A DNA stretch of 64,000 nucleotides from JBGLNJ01 sp041300525 (GCA_041300525.1 JBGLNJ010000001.1:3658001-3722000), one strand, 5' to 3'; positions 1 through 8,731 are shown, counted from the stretch's first letter. The notes: a model not told the origin generated them from the sequence alone. Made by a program: numbers and translations.

Positions 1-187
1 TTTTCTGGGCCGGCGACGTTGTCTCCCTGTCCGATAAAGCAGAGTCGCCGTCCCTTTCTCAGGGGCGAGTCCCAAATCCTCTGTTTCCCCTGTATCAACG
101 TCTATTGTGGCACGTTTGGCTTAAGGTAGGATTAAACACACTTGAAGGTTGTGTGAGTCAGGTGAACTTGTTGCGTGGTCTGGGGCG
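1..187. other. Non-coding edge region
   Basis: This stretch lies downstream of the minus-strand dihydroorotase gene. I see no open frame with recognisable protein content, no tRNA and no clear terminator hairpin in it. Confidence 0.4.
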
Positions 188-1480
188 CTATGCTTTACGC
201 CACGTCTGCTGCACTTGACGTCCAGTGCCGCGTTTGGACAGCACTTGACCGTTGGCAAAGGCCAGTCGCCCGCGCGCGTACACCTGCTCGACTTTGCCCC
301 GCACTCGCCAGCCCTCGAAAGGTGTCCAGCCACACCGGGTCAGCAAGTTGGACGCGGAGAGGGTCCATTGGGTTTCCAGGTTCACCAGCACCAAGTCCGC
401 ATCGTAGCCGGGCGCGATAGCGCCTTTCCGATCCAGGCAAAACAACCGTGCTGGGCCGGTCGCTGTGAGCCGCACCAATTCCGCCAGGCTGAGTTGCTTT
501 TGCTGGACGGCGGTCAAGAGCAGTGGCAGCATCGTCTCCAGGCCCGGCACGCCCGAAGGCGGCGCAGGGCTGTTCTTTTCTTCAAGCGTGTGCGGCGCGT
601 GATCTGTGGCGATCGCGTCCACGAACTGGAGGTTGTCCCACAGCGCGTCCACATCCACTTGGCTGCGCAGAGGCGGGTTCATCTGGCCCAACGCGCCCAG
701 GTGGCTTTCGATCCCGGAGGAGAGGAACAAGTGATGCGGTGTCACTTCACAGGTCACCTTGACGTTGCGTTGCTTGGCTTCTTTCACCATCTTAATTTCT
801 TGCGCCGTGGACAGATGACAAATGTGAATGGAACGCCCGAGTGACTCTGCCATCAAGATGGCTCGACTGGTTTCCAAGTCGGCGCACAACGGCGGGCGAC
901 GTTGTTGGTGCTGGGCGAAATACCACACAGCCTCTTCATTTTCAGCATGGACGGCGACGACGCGGTTTTTCGGATAGGCGGCCAGATGGGCGTACTGATC
1001 CTCAAAACGGTCCACCAGCAAGCTACCCGTGCTCGCCCCCATGTACATCTTGAGTCCGGCGGCGCCTTGGACGTGCTGCGCCGTCGTGTGATTATCGGGG
1101 GTCGCGCCCAGGAACACCCCAAAGTCGCACAGCGCCTTTTTTGCCGCTAGATCAAGAGCAGCTTTGAGTGATGCTTCGTCGGTGATGGGCGGTTGGGTAT
1201 TCGGCATCGCCAGCACGGTCGTCACGCCGCCGGCCAACGCAGCCCGTGTGCCGGTGTTAAAGTCCTCCTTGTGTTCGCCGCCCGGCTCACGCAGGTGAGC
1301 ATGAATATCAATCAGGCCGGGCAGAGCCAACCATCCCTTGGCCTCGACGACCTCGGCGACGATCGGTCGCCTCAGGTTGCGGCCGATAGCGGCAAAAGTT
1401 TCATCCGCGATCAGGATGTCTGTTTCCTCCAGCCCGAGCGGGCTGACGACTTTCACGTTTCGAATCAGTGTAAGGTTCAT
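188..1480 (-). CDS. pyrC: Dihydroorotase (amidohydrolase family)
   Basis: The 430-aa product fits class I dihydroorotase, which cyclises carbamoyl-aspartate to dihydroorotate in de novo pyrimidine synthesis (cytosol). Visible marks are the metal-binding DIHAHLREPG segment near residues 58-67, the AMPNTQPP substrate loop, KMYMGAS around the bridging lysine, HICHLST, and ATDHAPHT carrying the catalytic Asp. Length is normal. The start overlaps the stop of the upstream cyclo-ligase gene by 4 bp (ATGA), so the two are translationally coupled. pyrK lies 1.6 kb upstream on the same strand, which supports a pyrimidine role over allantoinase, the main alternative in this family. Confidence 0.9.
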   Translation of the reverse strand: MNLTLIRNVKVVSPLGLEETDILIADETFAAIGRNLRRPIVAEVVEAKGWLALPGLIDIHAHLREPGGEHKEDFNTGTRAALAGGVTTVLAMPNTQPPITDEASLKAALDLAAKKALCDFGVFLGATPDNHTTAQHVQGAAGLKMYMGASTGSLLVDRFEDQYAHLAAYPKNRVVAVHAENEEAVWYFAQHQQRRPPLCADLETSRAILMAESLGRSIHICHLSTAQEIKMVKEAKQRNVKVTCEVTPHHLFLSSGIESHLGALGQMNPPLRSQVDVDALWDNLQFVDAIATDHAPHTLEEKNSPAPPSGVPGLETMLPLLLTAVQQKQLSLAELVRLTATGPARLFCLDRKGAIAPGYDADLVLVNLETQWTLSASNLLTRCGWTPFEGWRVRGKVEQVYARGRLAFANGQVLSKRGTGRQVQQTWRKA

Positions 1481-2037
1481 GCTCGTCTCGTCTCCACCCA
1501 GCCTGTCTCACAGGCCAAGAAATCCACGGACTGGTCGAATGGCTCGCGCGGCGCCTGCTCCACGACCCATGCGGCATAGATGATGCCGACTTTGGTGGCC
1601 GTGACTTGCGGCAGGAACCGATCGTAAAATCCGCCGCCGAATCCCAACCGATAGCCACGCGGATCGAACGCCACGCCCGGCACGAGTATCATATCCAGCT
1701 CGTGCGGCTCCACCACTGGCAAACTTGCGTCAGGCTCAAGCATCCCGAAAGGGTGCCGCGCCAGACGGGTGGGATCGTAGAGGTGAAAGACCAGGCGCGG
1801 CTCTGGCTTCACCAGAGTGCGCGGGATGGCCCAGCGTTTGTCGTGGGACTGTTTCATCAGCAGCGCGAGGTTGATTTCGTTGCCGAAGGCCATGTAGGCT
1901 GCCACTGTTTGCGCATGCTGGAATAGCGGCCAGGCAGCCAGGCACTCGCAAATGCGCGCGCTGGCTGCAGCGACCGCCTCGGCGGTCAGCGCATCGCGCC
2001 GCGCGCGGCATTGAGCGCGAAGGATTTGCTTTTCCAT
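1477..2037 (-). CDS. 5-formyltetrahydrofolate cyclo-ligase
   Basis: The 186-aa protein matches 5-formyl-THF cyclo-ligase (MthfS/YgfA), which converts 5-formyl-THF to 5,10-methenyl-THF using ATP. The basic N-terminus (K-x-x-L-R-x-x-x-R-x-x-R) and the C-terminal GFGGGFYDRFL nucleotide-binding loop, preceded by VPGVAFDPRGYRLG, are diagnostic. Length is typical. It overlaps pyrC by 4 bp, so it is probably co-transcribed with that gene, linking folate and pyrimidine metabolism in one operon. Confidence 0.9.
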   Translation of the reverse strand: MEKQILRAQCRARRDALTAEAVAAASARICECLAAWPLFQHAQTVAAYMAFGNEINLALLMKQSHDKRWAIPRTLVKPEPRLVFHLYDPTRLARHPFGMLEPDASLPVVEPHELDMILVPGVAFDPRGYRLGFGGGFYDRFLPQVTATKVGIIYAAWVVEQAPREPFDQSVDFLACETGWVETRRA

Positions 2038-2068
2038 ACTGTGCTCTAGCCTGTGGCAAGTCGGGAGA

Positions 2069-3034
2069 TCAGGTCTTGCTTGCGATGAGCGTCATATTGT
2101 TGAACAATTCCCAATGCGGGATCGCGCGGATGTGGAACTGCCGCCCGCCGTTGAGCGGATCGTTGACGACCAGGCCCGCAGCGTCGTACCCCACGACGAC
2201 GTAACTGTGCTCGCCCGGCACCAGGCGATACCCGCCGGGCTGATCGTAATACCCCGGCGCAGGAAACTGCGAAAGCCACACGATGACAGGCTGGCCGTTG
2301 TCGAGCGCGGCGCGCAGATCGGCGTAACCGACGTTGTATCGAACCTCCACACTCAGCCCCAGCGACCGGAGGGCTTGGGCCAATGGCTCCGCATAGACGC
2401 CATAGTTGACAATGCCGCCAAACTCGGCGTCCACGTCGCCACGAAAGCCCTTGTGCGGGTTGCTGTCTTGGCCGAGCTGACCTTGAATCCATGCTTCGGT
2501 GGCGGGCTTGCCCCAATACGCGGCGACCATTCGCGCGGCAGCCGCTTCGCACGTCAAGCTGTGCGCCTGAGCCAACACCGGCACACGCAGCAGCACGGAT
2601 TTCCCGGCCGCGGCCGGCGCAGCGCGCCCTGGAATGAGCAGCCGCTGGCCGACATAGACCTGGCTGGCGTTGGTGATGTTGTTCGCCGCTGCGAGCGCCT
2701 GCACACTCACCCCGTAACGCAGCGCCACGCGGAACAGGTTTTCGCCGGAGCCGATGACATGGTAGGACCGCGCCGTGGATGCTGGCGAATACGCAGGCGC
2801 GCTCGCAGCGCCAACGGACGGAATGGTGAGCCGTTGGCCGGCGTAGACTTGCGAAACATTGCCCAGGTGGTTAGCCGAAGCGATCTGCTGCGCCGTCAGT
2901 CCATAGCGCAGCCCAATGCGAAACAAATTCTCGCCGGGTTGGACGACGTAAACGATTGGCCCATCCGCTCGCGCGACCAGCGGATTGGCCAGCAAGCTTA
3001 TCAAAGCCCACAGTGTCACGATCCGTCGCAACAC
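2069..3034 (-). CDS. Secreted LysM-LysM-C39-like cysteine peptidase
   Basis: The 321-aa protein begins with a hydrophobic signal segment (about residues 5-22, ending near ARA-DGP). Two LysM modules follow (about 27-70 and 90-133), each with the VxxGENLFRIxxRYG start and an R-L-x-I-P end, so it should bind peptidoglycan or chitin-like glycans. The C-terminal half resembles the peptidase C39-like family: candidate Cys in SLTCEAAAARM, His in GEHSYVVVGYD and a VVNDPLNGG segment. It lies 32 bp upstream of the cyclo-ligase gene on the same strand. The substrate is unknown. The protease call rests on motif spacing only. Confidence 0.75.
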   Translation of the reverse strand: MLRRIVTLWALISLLANPLVARADGPIVYVVQPGENLFRIGLRYGLTAQQIASANHLGNVSQVYAGQRLTIPSVGAASAPAYSPASTARSYHVIGSGENLFRVALRYGVSVQALAAANNITNASQVYVGQRLLIPGRAAPAAAGKSVLLRVPVLAQAHSLTCEAAAARMVAAYWGKPATEAWIQGQLGQDSNPHKGFRGDVDAEFGGIVNYGVYAEPLAQALRSLGLSVEVRYNVGYADLRAALDNGQPVIVWLSQFPAPGYYDQPGGYRLVPGEHSYVVVGYDAAGLVVNDPLNGGRQFHIRAIPHWELFNNMTLIASKT

Positions 3035-3045
3035 AATCTCACCCT

Positions 3046-3103
3046 CAAGACGAAGGATGAACGACCGAGTCTCACTTCGTCTTTGGTCATTCGTCCTTCG
3101 TCA
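3046..3103. repeat. Intergenic inverted repeat
   Basis: Between the LysM protein and pyrK, GACGAAGGATGAACGACC on one side is answered by GGTCATTCGTCCTTCGTC on the other, around a short centre. It could act as a hairpin in the transcript. It resembles the short interspersed palindromes seen elsewhere in this window. Confidence 0.55.
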
Positions 3104-3880
3104 TTACACCGGCAATCGCCGCCCCGTTACATTGCGATGAAAGCGCCCAAAATCCAGCTTGCCGTCGAGTTGCTCCACGTCGAGCACAGGCCCCTCGGCG
3201 CAGACCAGGATGTCGTCGAGGGCGCACTGGCCGCACACGCCAAAGCCGCACTTCATGTACCGCTCCACGCTCAGTTGCCCCGGCAGTCCGTGCTCGTGGC
3301 ACAGCGCGTAAAGCGCGACGAGCATCCCTTCCGGCCCGCAGGCATACAGCGTGGGCCGGTCCGCCAGTTGACGTGTGATCGCTTCCGTCACAAATCCTTT
3401 GACGCCGGCTGAGCCATCCTCAGTGGCGAGGAGCAATTGTACACCCAAACGCTGAAATCGTTCGACAAAGATGAGATCATCCGCGCGGCGCGCGCCGAGC
3501 GCGACCTGGGTGGCGATGCCCTGTGCCACGGCTTGCGCGGCAAGAAAGTACAGCGGCGCTGCGCCGTACCCGCCACCCACGAGCAGCGCCGGGCGATTTC
3601 GATCCAGCCGGAAGGGCCGCCCGAACGGGCCGCGCCAACTGAGCAGGTCGCCCGTTTTGCACTCGTGCAGCGCGATGCTGAACGGCCCGACTCTGGCCAC
3701 CGTCAGCGTGAGCGGATCGGGCGCGGCGATGCTGATCGGCTTTTCATCCACGCCGGGCAACCACAGCATCACAAACTGTCCCGGCTGCGCATCCAGCTTG
3801 TCGTCGAGGACGAACGTCTTGACGGCGCGGGTTTCTTCGATGACTTGGGAAATACGAACGGTTTTTGGAAGCATGCTCAA
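3104..3880 (-). CDS. pyrK: Dihydroorotate dehydrogenase B electron-transfer subunit
   Basis: The 258-aa protein is a ferredoxin-reductase-type flavoprotein. The N-terminal FAD domain contains RxF-x-L-D-x-x-x-x-x-PGQF; the NAD-binding part has LLVGGGYGAAPLYFLA; the C-terminal cluster C-GFG-VCGQC plus a later Cys (LVCAEGP) is the 2Fe-2S site typical of PyrK. It would pass electrons from the PyrD FMN to NAD. pyrD itself is not in the window. The nearby pyrC supports a pyrimidine operon on the minus strand. Start choice is the ATG at 3880, giving normal family length. Confidence 0.88.
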   Translation of the reverse strand: MSMLPKTVRISQVIEETRAVKTFVLDDKLDAQPGQFVMLWLPGVDEKPISIAAPDPLTLTVARVGPFSIALHECKTGDLLSWRGPFGRPFRLDRNRPALLVGGGYGAAPLYFLAAQAVAQGIATQVALGARRADDLIFVERFQRLGVQLLLATEDGSAGVKGFVTEAITRQLADRPTLYACGPEGMLVALYALCHEHGLPGQLSVERYMKCGFGVCGQCALDDILVCAEGPVLDVEQLDGKLDFGRFHRNVTGRRLPV

Positions 3881-3916
3881 CTCTTCAAGATGCCCTTAAC
3901 GGACAAGGGATTCCTT

Positions 3917-3945
3917 TTGACTTGCCACGAAGACTATGCTATAGT
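3917..3945 (+). promoter_or_regulatory. Sigma-70 type promoter
   Basis: TTGACT (3917-3922), a 17-nt spacer and TATAGT (3940-3945) stand 20 bp before the start of the AF2212-type antitoxin gene and point toward it. Confidence 0.7.
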
Positions 3946-3964
3946 TTTACCAGTGAGGTGAACC

Positions 3965-4258
3965 ATGTCAGAAATTGTGACGGCTGTGTACGAAAAGGGT
4001 CTCTTGCGTCCCCTGACTCCTTTGAACCTGCGCGAGCGCCAGAGCGTGCGCCTGCAAGTCTTGCCGGAAGAGCCGGCCGATGAGGTTGACAGGATCATCA
4101 ACCGCTTGATAGCGGCAGGCTTGATGACACCTCCGCTCGGTCATTCTGACGTTGATCCAGTCTCCGAAGAAGAACGCCGCGAACTCGCCGAGATTTTGGG
4201 TAAAGCGCCTGGCAAGCCACTTTCGGAAATAATCATAGAAGAACGAGGCGAGTGGTGA
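3965..4258 (+). CDS. AF2212-like (DUF104) antitoxin family protein
   Basis: The 97-aa protein opens with the family signature V-x-A-V-YEKGLLRPL-x-P-L-x-L-RE, typical of the DUF104/UPF0165 AF2212-like antitoxins usually paired with VapC-type PIN toxins. The remainder is charged and lacks other domains. It has its own promoter 20 bp upstream and a GAGGTG ribosome site. No PIN-domain toxin follows: the next element is a convergent tRNA-Glu. It is therefore an orphan antitoxin here, or the toxin has been lost. Confidence 0.75.
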   Translation: MSEIVTAVYEKGLLRPLTPLNLRERQSVRLQVLPEEPADEVDRIINRLIAAGLMTPPLGHSDVDPVSEEERRELAEILGKAPGKPLSEIIIEERGEW

Positions 4259-4308
4259 GTGCTTTCTTTCTGGATAGCAGAGCTTCGCGAGGTGCGCCGT
4301 TCTTTTCA

Positions 4309-4381
4309 TGCCCCCATCGGGATTCGAACCCGAGTTTTGGCCTTGAAAGGGCCGCGTCCTGGTCCACTAGACGATGGGGGC
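4309..4381 (-). tRNA. tRNA-Glu (anticodon TTC)
   Basis: Read on the minus strand, the acceptor stem GCCCCCA pairs with TGGGGGC (4310-4316). The anticodon loop is CTTTCAA with TTC at its centre, and the T-arm contains the GTTCGAATCC segment. The discriminator base is A at 4309. The 3' CCA is not encoded. Confidence 0.95.
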
Positions 4382-4441
4382 GACGCGGCGTATTCTACCA
4401 TAAAGCCCCCATTGGTCAAGGCAAATGTAAAACTTGTACGC

Positions 4442-5572
4442 TCACGACGCGGATGGCTGAGTGCGCACCGCTCGGATTGCGGCCAGCGCCTGGACCAATT
4501 GTCGCACGCCCGCGGCCAATGGGGAATTGAACTGGCCGGGCATCAGCGGAACCCCCCGCCCCAAAGCCTCAATTTGAGCTTCGTCGTAGGGCAGATTAGC
4601 GAACAGCTTTCGGCCTAACGCTTTTTCGAGGGCCGCCGGAGAAAGGCCAGGCCGAAGCGCAACCTGATTCGACACCAGCAGAACACGGTCATCCGGCATA
4701 TTCAAAGCTTTGAGGGTGCGCAATGTGGCGGCTGTTGTTTGAAGCGAAGCCACTTCCGGCGAAAGAACCAGCAAGACAAGATCAGAACTCAAAATAGCCG
4801 CACGTCCGGCATCGTCAAATGTACCGAGGTCTACCACGGTGGCGCCGAACGCCGCCTTGAGCATCGCCAGCAAGCGCGCTATCGCCTCGCCCGCAGGCGG
4901 TCGGACTGGCGGCAAGAACGGCGAGGCCAACACTCGCAACCCCGAATCATGTCGCAGCAGGATCTGATCCAGCGCCTCCGGGCTGAGGTTATTGATCTGC
5001 AGCAATGCATCGGCCCAGGTCATTTTGGCTTGCTGGCGCATCTGGATAGCCGCATGGCCGGACTTTTGGCACAAGTCCACCAGACAGACTTGTCGCCCGG
5101 CTTGTTGCAGCGTCAACGCCAGGTTCACGGCGACGGTCGTCGTGCCCACGCCGCCGCGCAAACTGAACACACTCGTCACCAAGTTGGCCGGTAGGCTTGC
5201 CTGGGAGCGCCGCTCCAACAAATCCGTGACAGTCTGCAATAGCTCAGCCGGAGAGACGGGCTTGGCCATATAGGCATCGGCGCGAGCCGCCAACGCCGCA
5301 TCGCGGTCCACCGATTGGGCGCGAGCGCTTAAAACGAGAACGGCTATATCGGCGGTCGCCGGGTCCTCGCGCAGTTTTCGCACCACCTGGTAGCCATTCA
5401 TCCCCGGCATCATCACGTCCACAATCGCCAGGTCAGGATGAAGCTGCTGCGCCTTGACGATTCCATCCATGCCATCGCCGGTGAGGATGGCTTCGTGGCC
5501 GCCGCGCTGCAGCATCATCCGCGTCATTTCCAGCAAATCGAGGTCGTCGTCTATTACCAGGATGCGTGCCAT
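4442..5572 (-). CDS. Receiver domain fused to CpaE/MinD-type ATPase
   Basis: The 376-aa protein has a CheY-like receiver (about residues 1-120: acidic DDD, phospho-acceptor Asp in LAIVDVMMPG, Lys in YMAKPVS). A ParA/MinD-type ATPase follows (about 135-370) with the deviant Walker A in FSLRGGVGTTTVA and a VDL segment. This layout matches CpaE-like proteins that place pili or secretion machinery; here the receiver looks phosphorylatable, unlike many CpaE proteins. A GTG start 15 bp upstream is possible, but ATG at 5572 has AGGAG at correct spacing. It follows the 183-aa gene directly, so the two are probably an operon. No pilus genes are nearby. Confidence 0.82.
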   Translation of the reverse strand: MARILVIDDDLDLLEMTRMMLQRGGHEAILTGDGMDGIVKAQQLHPDLAIVDVMMPGMNGYQVVRKLREDPATADIAVLVLSARAQSVDRDAALAARADAYMAKPVSPAELLQTVTDLLERRSQASLPANLVTSVFSLRGGVGTTTVAVNLALTLQQAGRQVCLVDLCQKSGHAAIQMRQQAKMTWADALLQINNLSPEALDQILLRHDSGLRVLASPFLPPVRPPAGEAIARLLAMLKAAFGATVVDLGTFDDAGRAAILSSDLVLLVLSPEVASLQTTAATLRTLKALNMPDDRVLLVSNQVALRPGLSPAALEKALGRKLFANLPYDEAQIEALGRGVPLMPGQFNSPLAAGVRQLVQALAAIRAVRTQPSAS

Positions 5573-5583
5573 AATATCTCCTA

Positions 5584-6135
5584 TCACTCTTGCAGGACGG
5601 GCTTACCTTTCTCCTCGGCGCAAAAGACCTGGATCGCGTCTTTGTTGACCAGGATCAAGTCGGCGGTATATTGTGTGGCGGGGAAAAAGGCGCTGGTCGC
5701 CACCGCGTTGATGACCTGCATAAAACGTTCCGCCGGCGCAACCAGCAACGTAGTCAAATCGAGTCTTCCTGTCAACTCGATGTGACCGGTGATCTCGACT
5801 GCCCCGGTGGCAATCCAGACCCGATGCAGCAACCGGGTATAGAATGTGCTCGCGTGAGTGATCTTTTTGACCGCACCCTCGGTCGAGCCGGACACCATCG
5901 CAAGCGAGACCTGGTCCTTCCGCAGCGTCGAGATGGCATAATCGGCAATGATCTCGCCCGGCTTTTCGATGCGCGAGATGTAGGCCATCTCTAAATTGAT
6001 CCACGACACGCGCGGGTCATTGAGCTGATCAGCCAGAGTATGCCCAAAGACGTTCACTTGCGTCGAGAGCCTGTGCGCCGGCGTAAAGAAATCTACCTGA
6101 AGCATTTTGCGACGGGTCGGGATGGGTGTTGCCAT
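5584..6135 (-). CDS. Conserved hypothetical protein (183 aa)
   Basis: I do not recognise a family. The protein starts at the ATG at 6135 behind GGGAGGTG. It has alternating hydrophobic segments without a membrane helix or signal peptide, so it is probably a soluble cytosolic alpha/beta protein. Its stop lies 12 bp before the start of the receiver/MinD-type ATPase, so co-transcription and a shared function are likely. The YgiT zinc-finger gene lies just upstream. Confidence 0.6.
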   Translation of the reverse strand: MATPIPTRRKMLQVDFFTPAHRLSTQVNVFGHTLADQLNDPRVSWINLEMAYISRIEKPGEIIADYAISTLRKDQVSLAMVSGSTEGAVKKITHASTFYTRLLHRVWIATGAVEITGHIELTGRLDLTTLLVAPAERFMQVINAVATSAFFPATQYTADLILVNKDAIQVFCAEEKGKPVLQE

Positions 6136-6161
6136 GGTCACCTCCCTGCCTCACTCACAGC

Positions 6162-6416
6162 TTATCCAAACATGCTTTGAAAGCGTTGGCTTGCAGCCTC
6201 ACGCGATCCGTCGGTCCGACCTAGCAATGGCTCTAGCCGAGCCATGACTTGTTCGTCGAACAACTTTAACCCGCAGACATCGCACAGCCAGGCGGGCACA
6301 TGCGGGATGACGATAAACTGCTCCGTGCCGACGCCTTCCACTGTGTGCCAGTCGGCGTACGTCACAGCGCGCCGACGCAGCACACCGGCGTGACAACAGG
6401 GGCAAATCTCCGTCAT
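6162..6416 (-). CDS. YgiT-type zinc-finger protein
   Basis: The 84-aa protein carries two CxxC pairs, CPCCHAG near the N-terminus and LCDVCGLKLF in the middle, the pattern of YgiT/MqsA-type N-terminal zinc fingers. There is no C-terminal helix-turn-helix, so it is the short stand-alone form often found as part of toxin-antitoxin-like pairs. Its ATG overlaps the deoC stop (ATGA), so it is translationally coupled to deoC. No adjacent toxin is visible. Confidence 0.75.
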   Translation of the reverse strand: MTEICPCCHAGVLRRRAVTYADWHTVEGVGTEQFIVIPHVPAWLCDVCGLKLFDEQVMARLEPLLGRTDGSREAASQRFQSMFG

Positions 6417-7090
6417 GCCATGCCGGCTTCTGCCATCATCTTGACCGAAGCGCTCGCACCGATACGAGTAGCGCCGGCGGCGATCATCTTTTGCGCGTCG
6501 GCCAGCGTGCGGATGCCGCCGGCAGCCTTGACGCCCATCGTCGGCCCGACGGTCCGGCGCATCAGCGCAACGTCTTCCGCCGTCGCGCCACCCGGCCCAA
6601 AGCCGGTCGAGGTCTTGACAAAGTCGGCGCCGGCGGACTGGGCTAGTTGGCAAGCCGTGATCTTTTCGTCGTCGGTCAACAAGGGCACTTCGAGGATGAC
6701 CTTGACCAGCGCGTTCCCCGCGTGCGCCGCGCGGACGACAGCGGCCAGGTCGCGCGCCACCAGGTCATTGTCCCGGCTCTTGAGCGCGCCAATGTTGATG
6801 ACCATGTCAATCTCGGTCGCCCCCGCCTCGAGCGATTGCTGCGTCTCAAACGCTTTGACTTCAGGCAAAGTCGCGCCGAGCGGAAAGCCGACGACGGTGC
6901 ACACTTTGACCGGGCTGCCCTTGAGCCGTTGCGCGCACAATCGGACGTGTGTGGGGTTGACGCATACCGAAGCGAAACCGTGCTGTTTTGCTTCGTCACA
7001 CACTTGCTCTACCTGCGCCCGCGTGGCTTCAGGCTTGAGCAGTGTGTGATCAATCATCGAGGCCAGGCGCCGAATGTCAGTTGCCGTCAT
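6413..7090 (-). CDS. deoC: Deoxyribose-phosphate aldolase
   Basis: The 225-aa product fits DeoC, which splits 2-deoxyribose-5-phosphate into glyceraldehyde-3-phosphate and acetaldehyde in nucleoside catabolism. Visible motifs are IDHTLLKPEAT, VCVNPTHV, VVGFPLGA, EIDMVINIGALKSRD, the lysine in VKVILEV, and the Schiff-base Lys in FVKTSTGFGPGGAT. ATG at 7090 is preferred over an upstream in-frame start: AAAGG lies just before it and the protein then has the usual length. It overlaps the YgiT gene downstream. Confidence 0.93.
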   Translation of the reverse strand: MTATDIRRLASMIDHTLLKPEATRAQVEQVCDEAKQHGFASVCVNPTHVRLCAQRLKGSPVKVCTVVGFPLGATLPEVKAFETQQSLEAGATEIDMVINIGALKSRDNDLVARDLAAVVRAAHAGNALVKVILEVPLLTDDEKITACQLAQSAGADFVKTSTGFGPGGATAEDVALMRRTVGPTMGVKAAGGIRTLADAQKMIAAGATRIGASASVKMMAEAGMA

Positions 7091-7210
7091 AAAAGTACCT
7101 TTCGCGGGATAACGAACATAAAACGCAAGTGTGCGCGGTGCGCTTCGCGCCGCAACCAAAATCCGATCCGCGAATCTGCTCGGATGACTGCGAATACAAA
7201 TTAGATGCGT

Positions 7211-7276
7211 ATTCCGGTGAAATCGTCCACCGAATCCGATTTATGCCGTCCACCTATTCCGGTTTTCACCGTCCAC
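7211..7276. repeat. Three tandem ~22-bp repeats, insertion-sequence-end-like
   Basis: Three imperfect units follow each other: 7211-7231, 7232-7254 and 7255-7276, each running roughly ATTCCGGTTTTCACCGTCCACC with substitutions. Short tandem copies of this kind resemble the multiple terminal repeats of IS21-family elements. No transposase frame is present, so this would be a remnant end. The rest of 7091-7435 holds nothing I can identify apart from this and the GGAGG leader of the next gene. Confidence 0.5.
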
Positions 7277-7435
7277 AGGAAGAGCGCGGCGGCGTTGGCA
7301 ACAACATTATACACCACTGGACGGCATGCGTACAGTCGAGCGCGTCTTGGACCACGAGCGGCGGTTGCCGCTTTAGGCTAACTGGCGTAGAATCGTAAGG
7401 TCAAGGAATCGAACATCGAAGAGGGAGGAATAACT

Positions 7436-8731
7436 ATGGCTTCGAGGTTAACGCAGGTCGTCAAACGAACCGGCGCGGTCGTCCCTTTTACGCCGGAGCG
7501 CATCACCAACGCGATTTACCGGGCGGCTGTCGCCGTGGGCGGCCACGACCGCGCCACGGCGGAAAAGCTCACCGGGCAAGTCATCGCGCTCATGGAAGAG
7601 CAAATGCCGCCCGGCCACATTCCCGCCGTCGAAGAAATTCAGGACGCCGCCGAAAAAGTCCTCATCGAAAACGGCCACGCCCAAGTCGCCAAAGCCTACA
7701 TTCTGTACCGCGACGAGCGCGCACGCGCTCGTCAGGCCAAAGCGGACCTCTCGGCCAAGCCTTCGGGCAATATCCCGTGGCGCAAAATCTGGTACGTGCT
7801 CGATTGGTCGGTGGAGCACGGGCTTTACAGCGTGGATGCGCTGAACGAGCGCATCGCGCGCGGCGAGTTCCCCGACCTCGTGCGTGAATCGGACGCGGCC
7901 TACGAGCAGGACTTGGAAAACGCGGCGGAACTGGTCATGGCGCGGCGCGGCCAGGTCAAGATCGTCATCATCGCGGGGCCTTCGTCTTCCGGCAAAACGA
8001 CGACGACGACCAAGCTCGGCCTGCGGCTGGAGCACATTGGGCTAAAGCTCGTCGCGCTCAACGTGGACAATTATTTCTTCGACCTGGCGCTGCACCCCAA
8101 GGACGAGTACGGCGATTACGACTTTGAGACGCCCCAGGCGCTCGACCTGGACCTCATCAACGAGCACCTGGCGAAGCTGATCGCGGGTGAAGAGATTCAG
8201 ATGCCGCGCTACGATTTCAAGACCGGGTTGCGGCTGCCCACCGCTAGCGCGACGCCGATGCGGCTAAAAGAGAACGAGATCATTTTGATTGACAGCCTGC
8301 ACGGGCTTTATCCCGACATGATGCGCGCCATCTCCGACGAGCGCAAGTTCAAGCTCTATATCGAGACGCTCATCCAGATGAAGGGACGCGACGGTCAATA
8401 TGTGCGTTGGACCGATCTGCGCCTGATGCGCCGGATGCTGCGCGACGCGACGCACCGCTCCTACGATCCGCAGCGGACGTTGGAGCACTGGCATTACGTG
8501 CGCGCAAGCGAACTGCGCCACATCATCCCTTACATCAACACGACCGATTACATCGTCAACGGCGCGCTGCCTTACGAGCTGCCCGTCTTTCGCCCCAGGT
8601 TGATGGATCAGTTTGCCCAATGGGCCACGCAGTACGACGACGACCCGCAGCGCCAAGACGCCATGCTCCGCGCCAGGCGCGTGTACACGCTGCTGCAAAC
8701 AATCACGCCCGCGACGGACTCTCTGGCGTGA
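7436..8731 (+). CDS. ATP-cone plus uridine-kinase-like P-loop protein, 3' end probably truncated
   Basis: The 431-aa protein starts with an ATP-cone domain (about residues 1-95: V-K-R-x-G-x-x-x-P-F, typical of nucleotide-sensing regulators). A uridine kinase/phosphoribulokinase P-loop domain follows, with Walker A GPSSSGKTT near residue 187 and the LNVDNYF and DSLHGLYP segments. Such proteins are probable nucleoside kinases under allosteric dATP/ATP control. GGGAGG lies at the usual distance from the ATG. In relatives I recall a longer C-terminus after a D-D/S motif. Here the frame ends at TPATDSLA, exactly where the convergent ribF gene is also cut, so I suspect the last residues are missing. 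Confidence 0.75.
   Translation: MASRLTQVVKRTGAVVPFTPERITNAIYRAAVAVGGHDRATAEKLTGQVIALMEEQMPPGHIPAVEEIQDAAEKVLIENGHAQVAKAYILYRDERARARQAKADLSAKPSGNIPWRKIWYVLDWSVEHGLYSVDALNERIARGEFPDLVRESDAAYEQDLENAAELVMARRGQVKIVIIAGPSSSGKTTTTTKLGLRLEHIGLKLVALNVDNYFFDLALHPKDEYGDYDFETPQALDLDLINEHLAKLIAGEEIQMPRYDFKTGLRLPTASATPMRLKENEIILIDSLHGLYPDMMRAISDERKFKLYIETLIQMKGRDGQYVRWTDLRLMRRMLRDATHRSYDPQRTLEHWHYVRASELRHIIPYINTTDYIVNGALPYELPVFRPRLMDQFAQWATQYDDDPQRQDAMLRARRVYTLLQTITPATDSLA

Noticed and set aside
188..844. Plus-strand frames over the dihydroorotase gene
   Set aside because: Arg/Ala-rich shadow frames opposite a gene with complete amidohydrolase motifs.
2114..3412. 432-codon plus-strand frame over the LysM and pyrK genes
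   Set aside because: It spans two clear minus-strand genes and an intergenic palindrome; no recognisable content.
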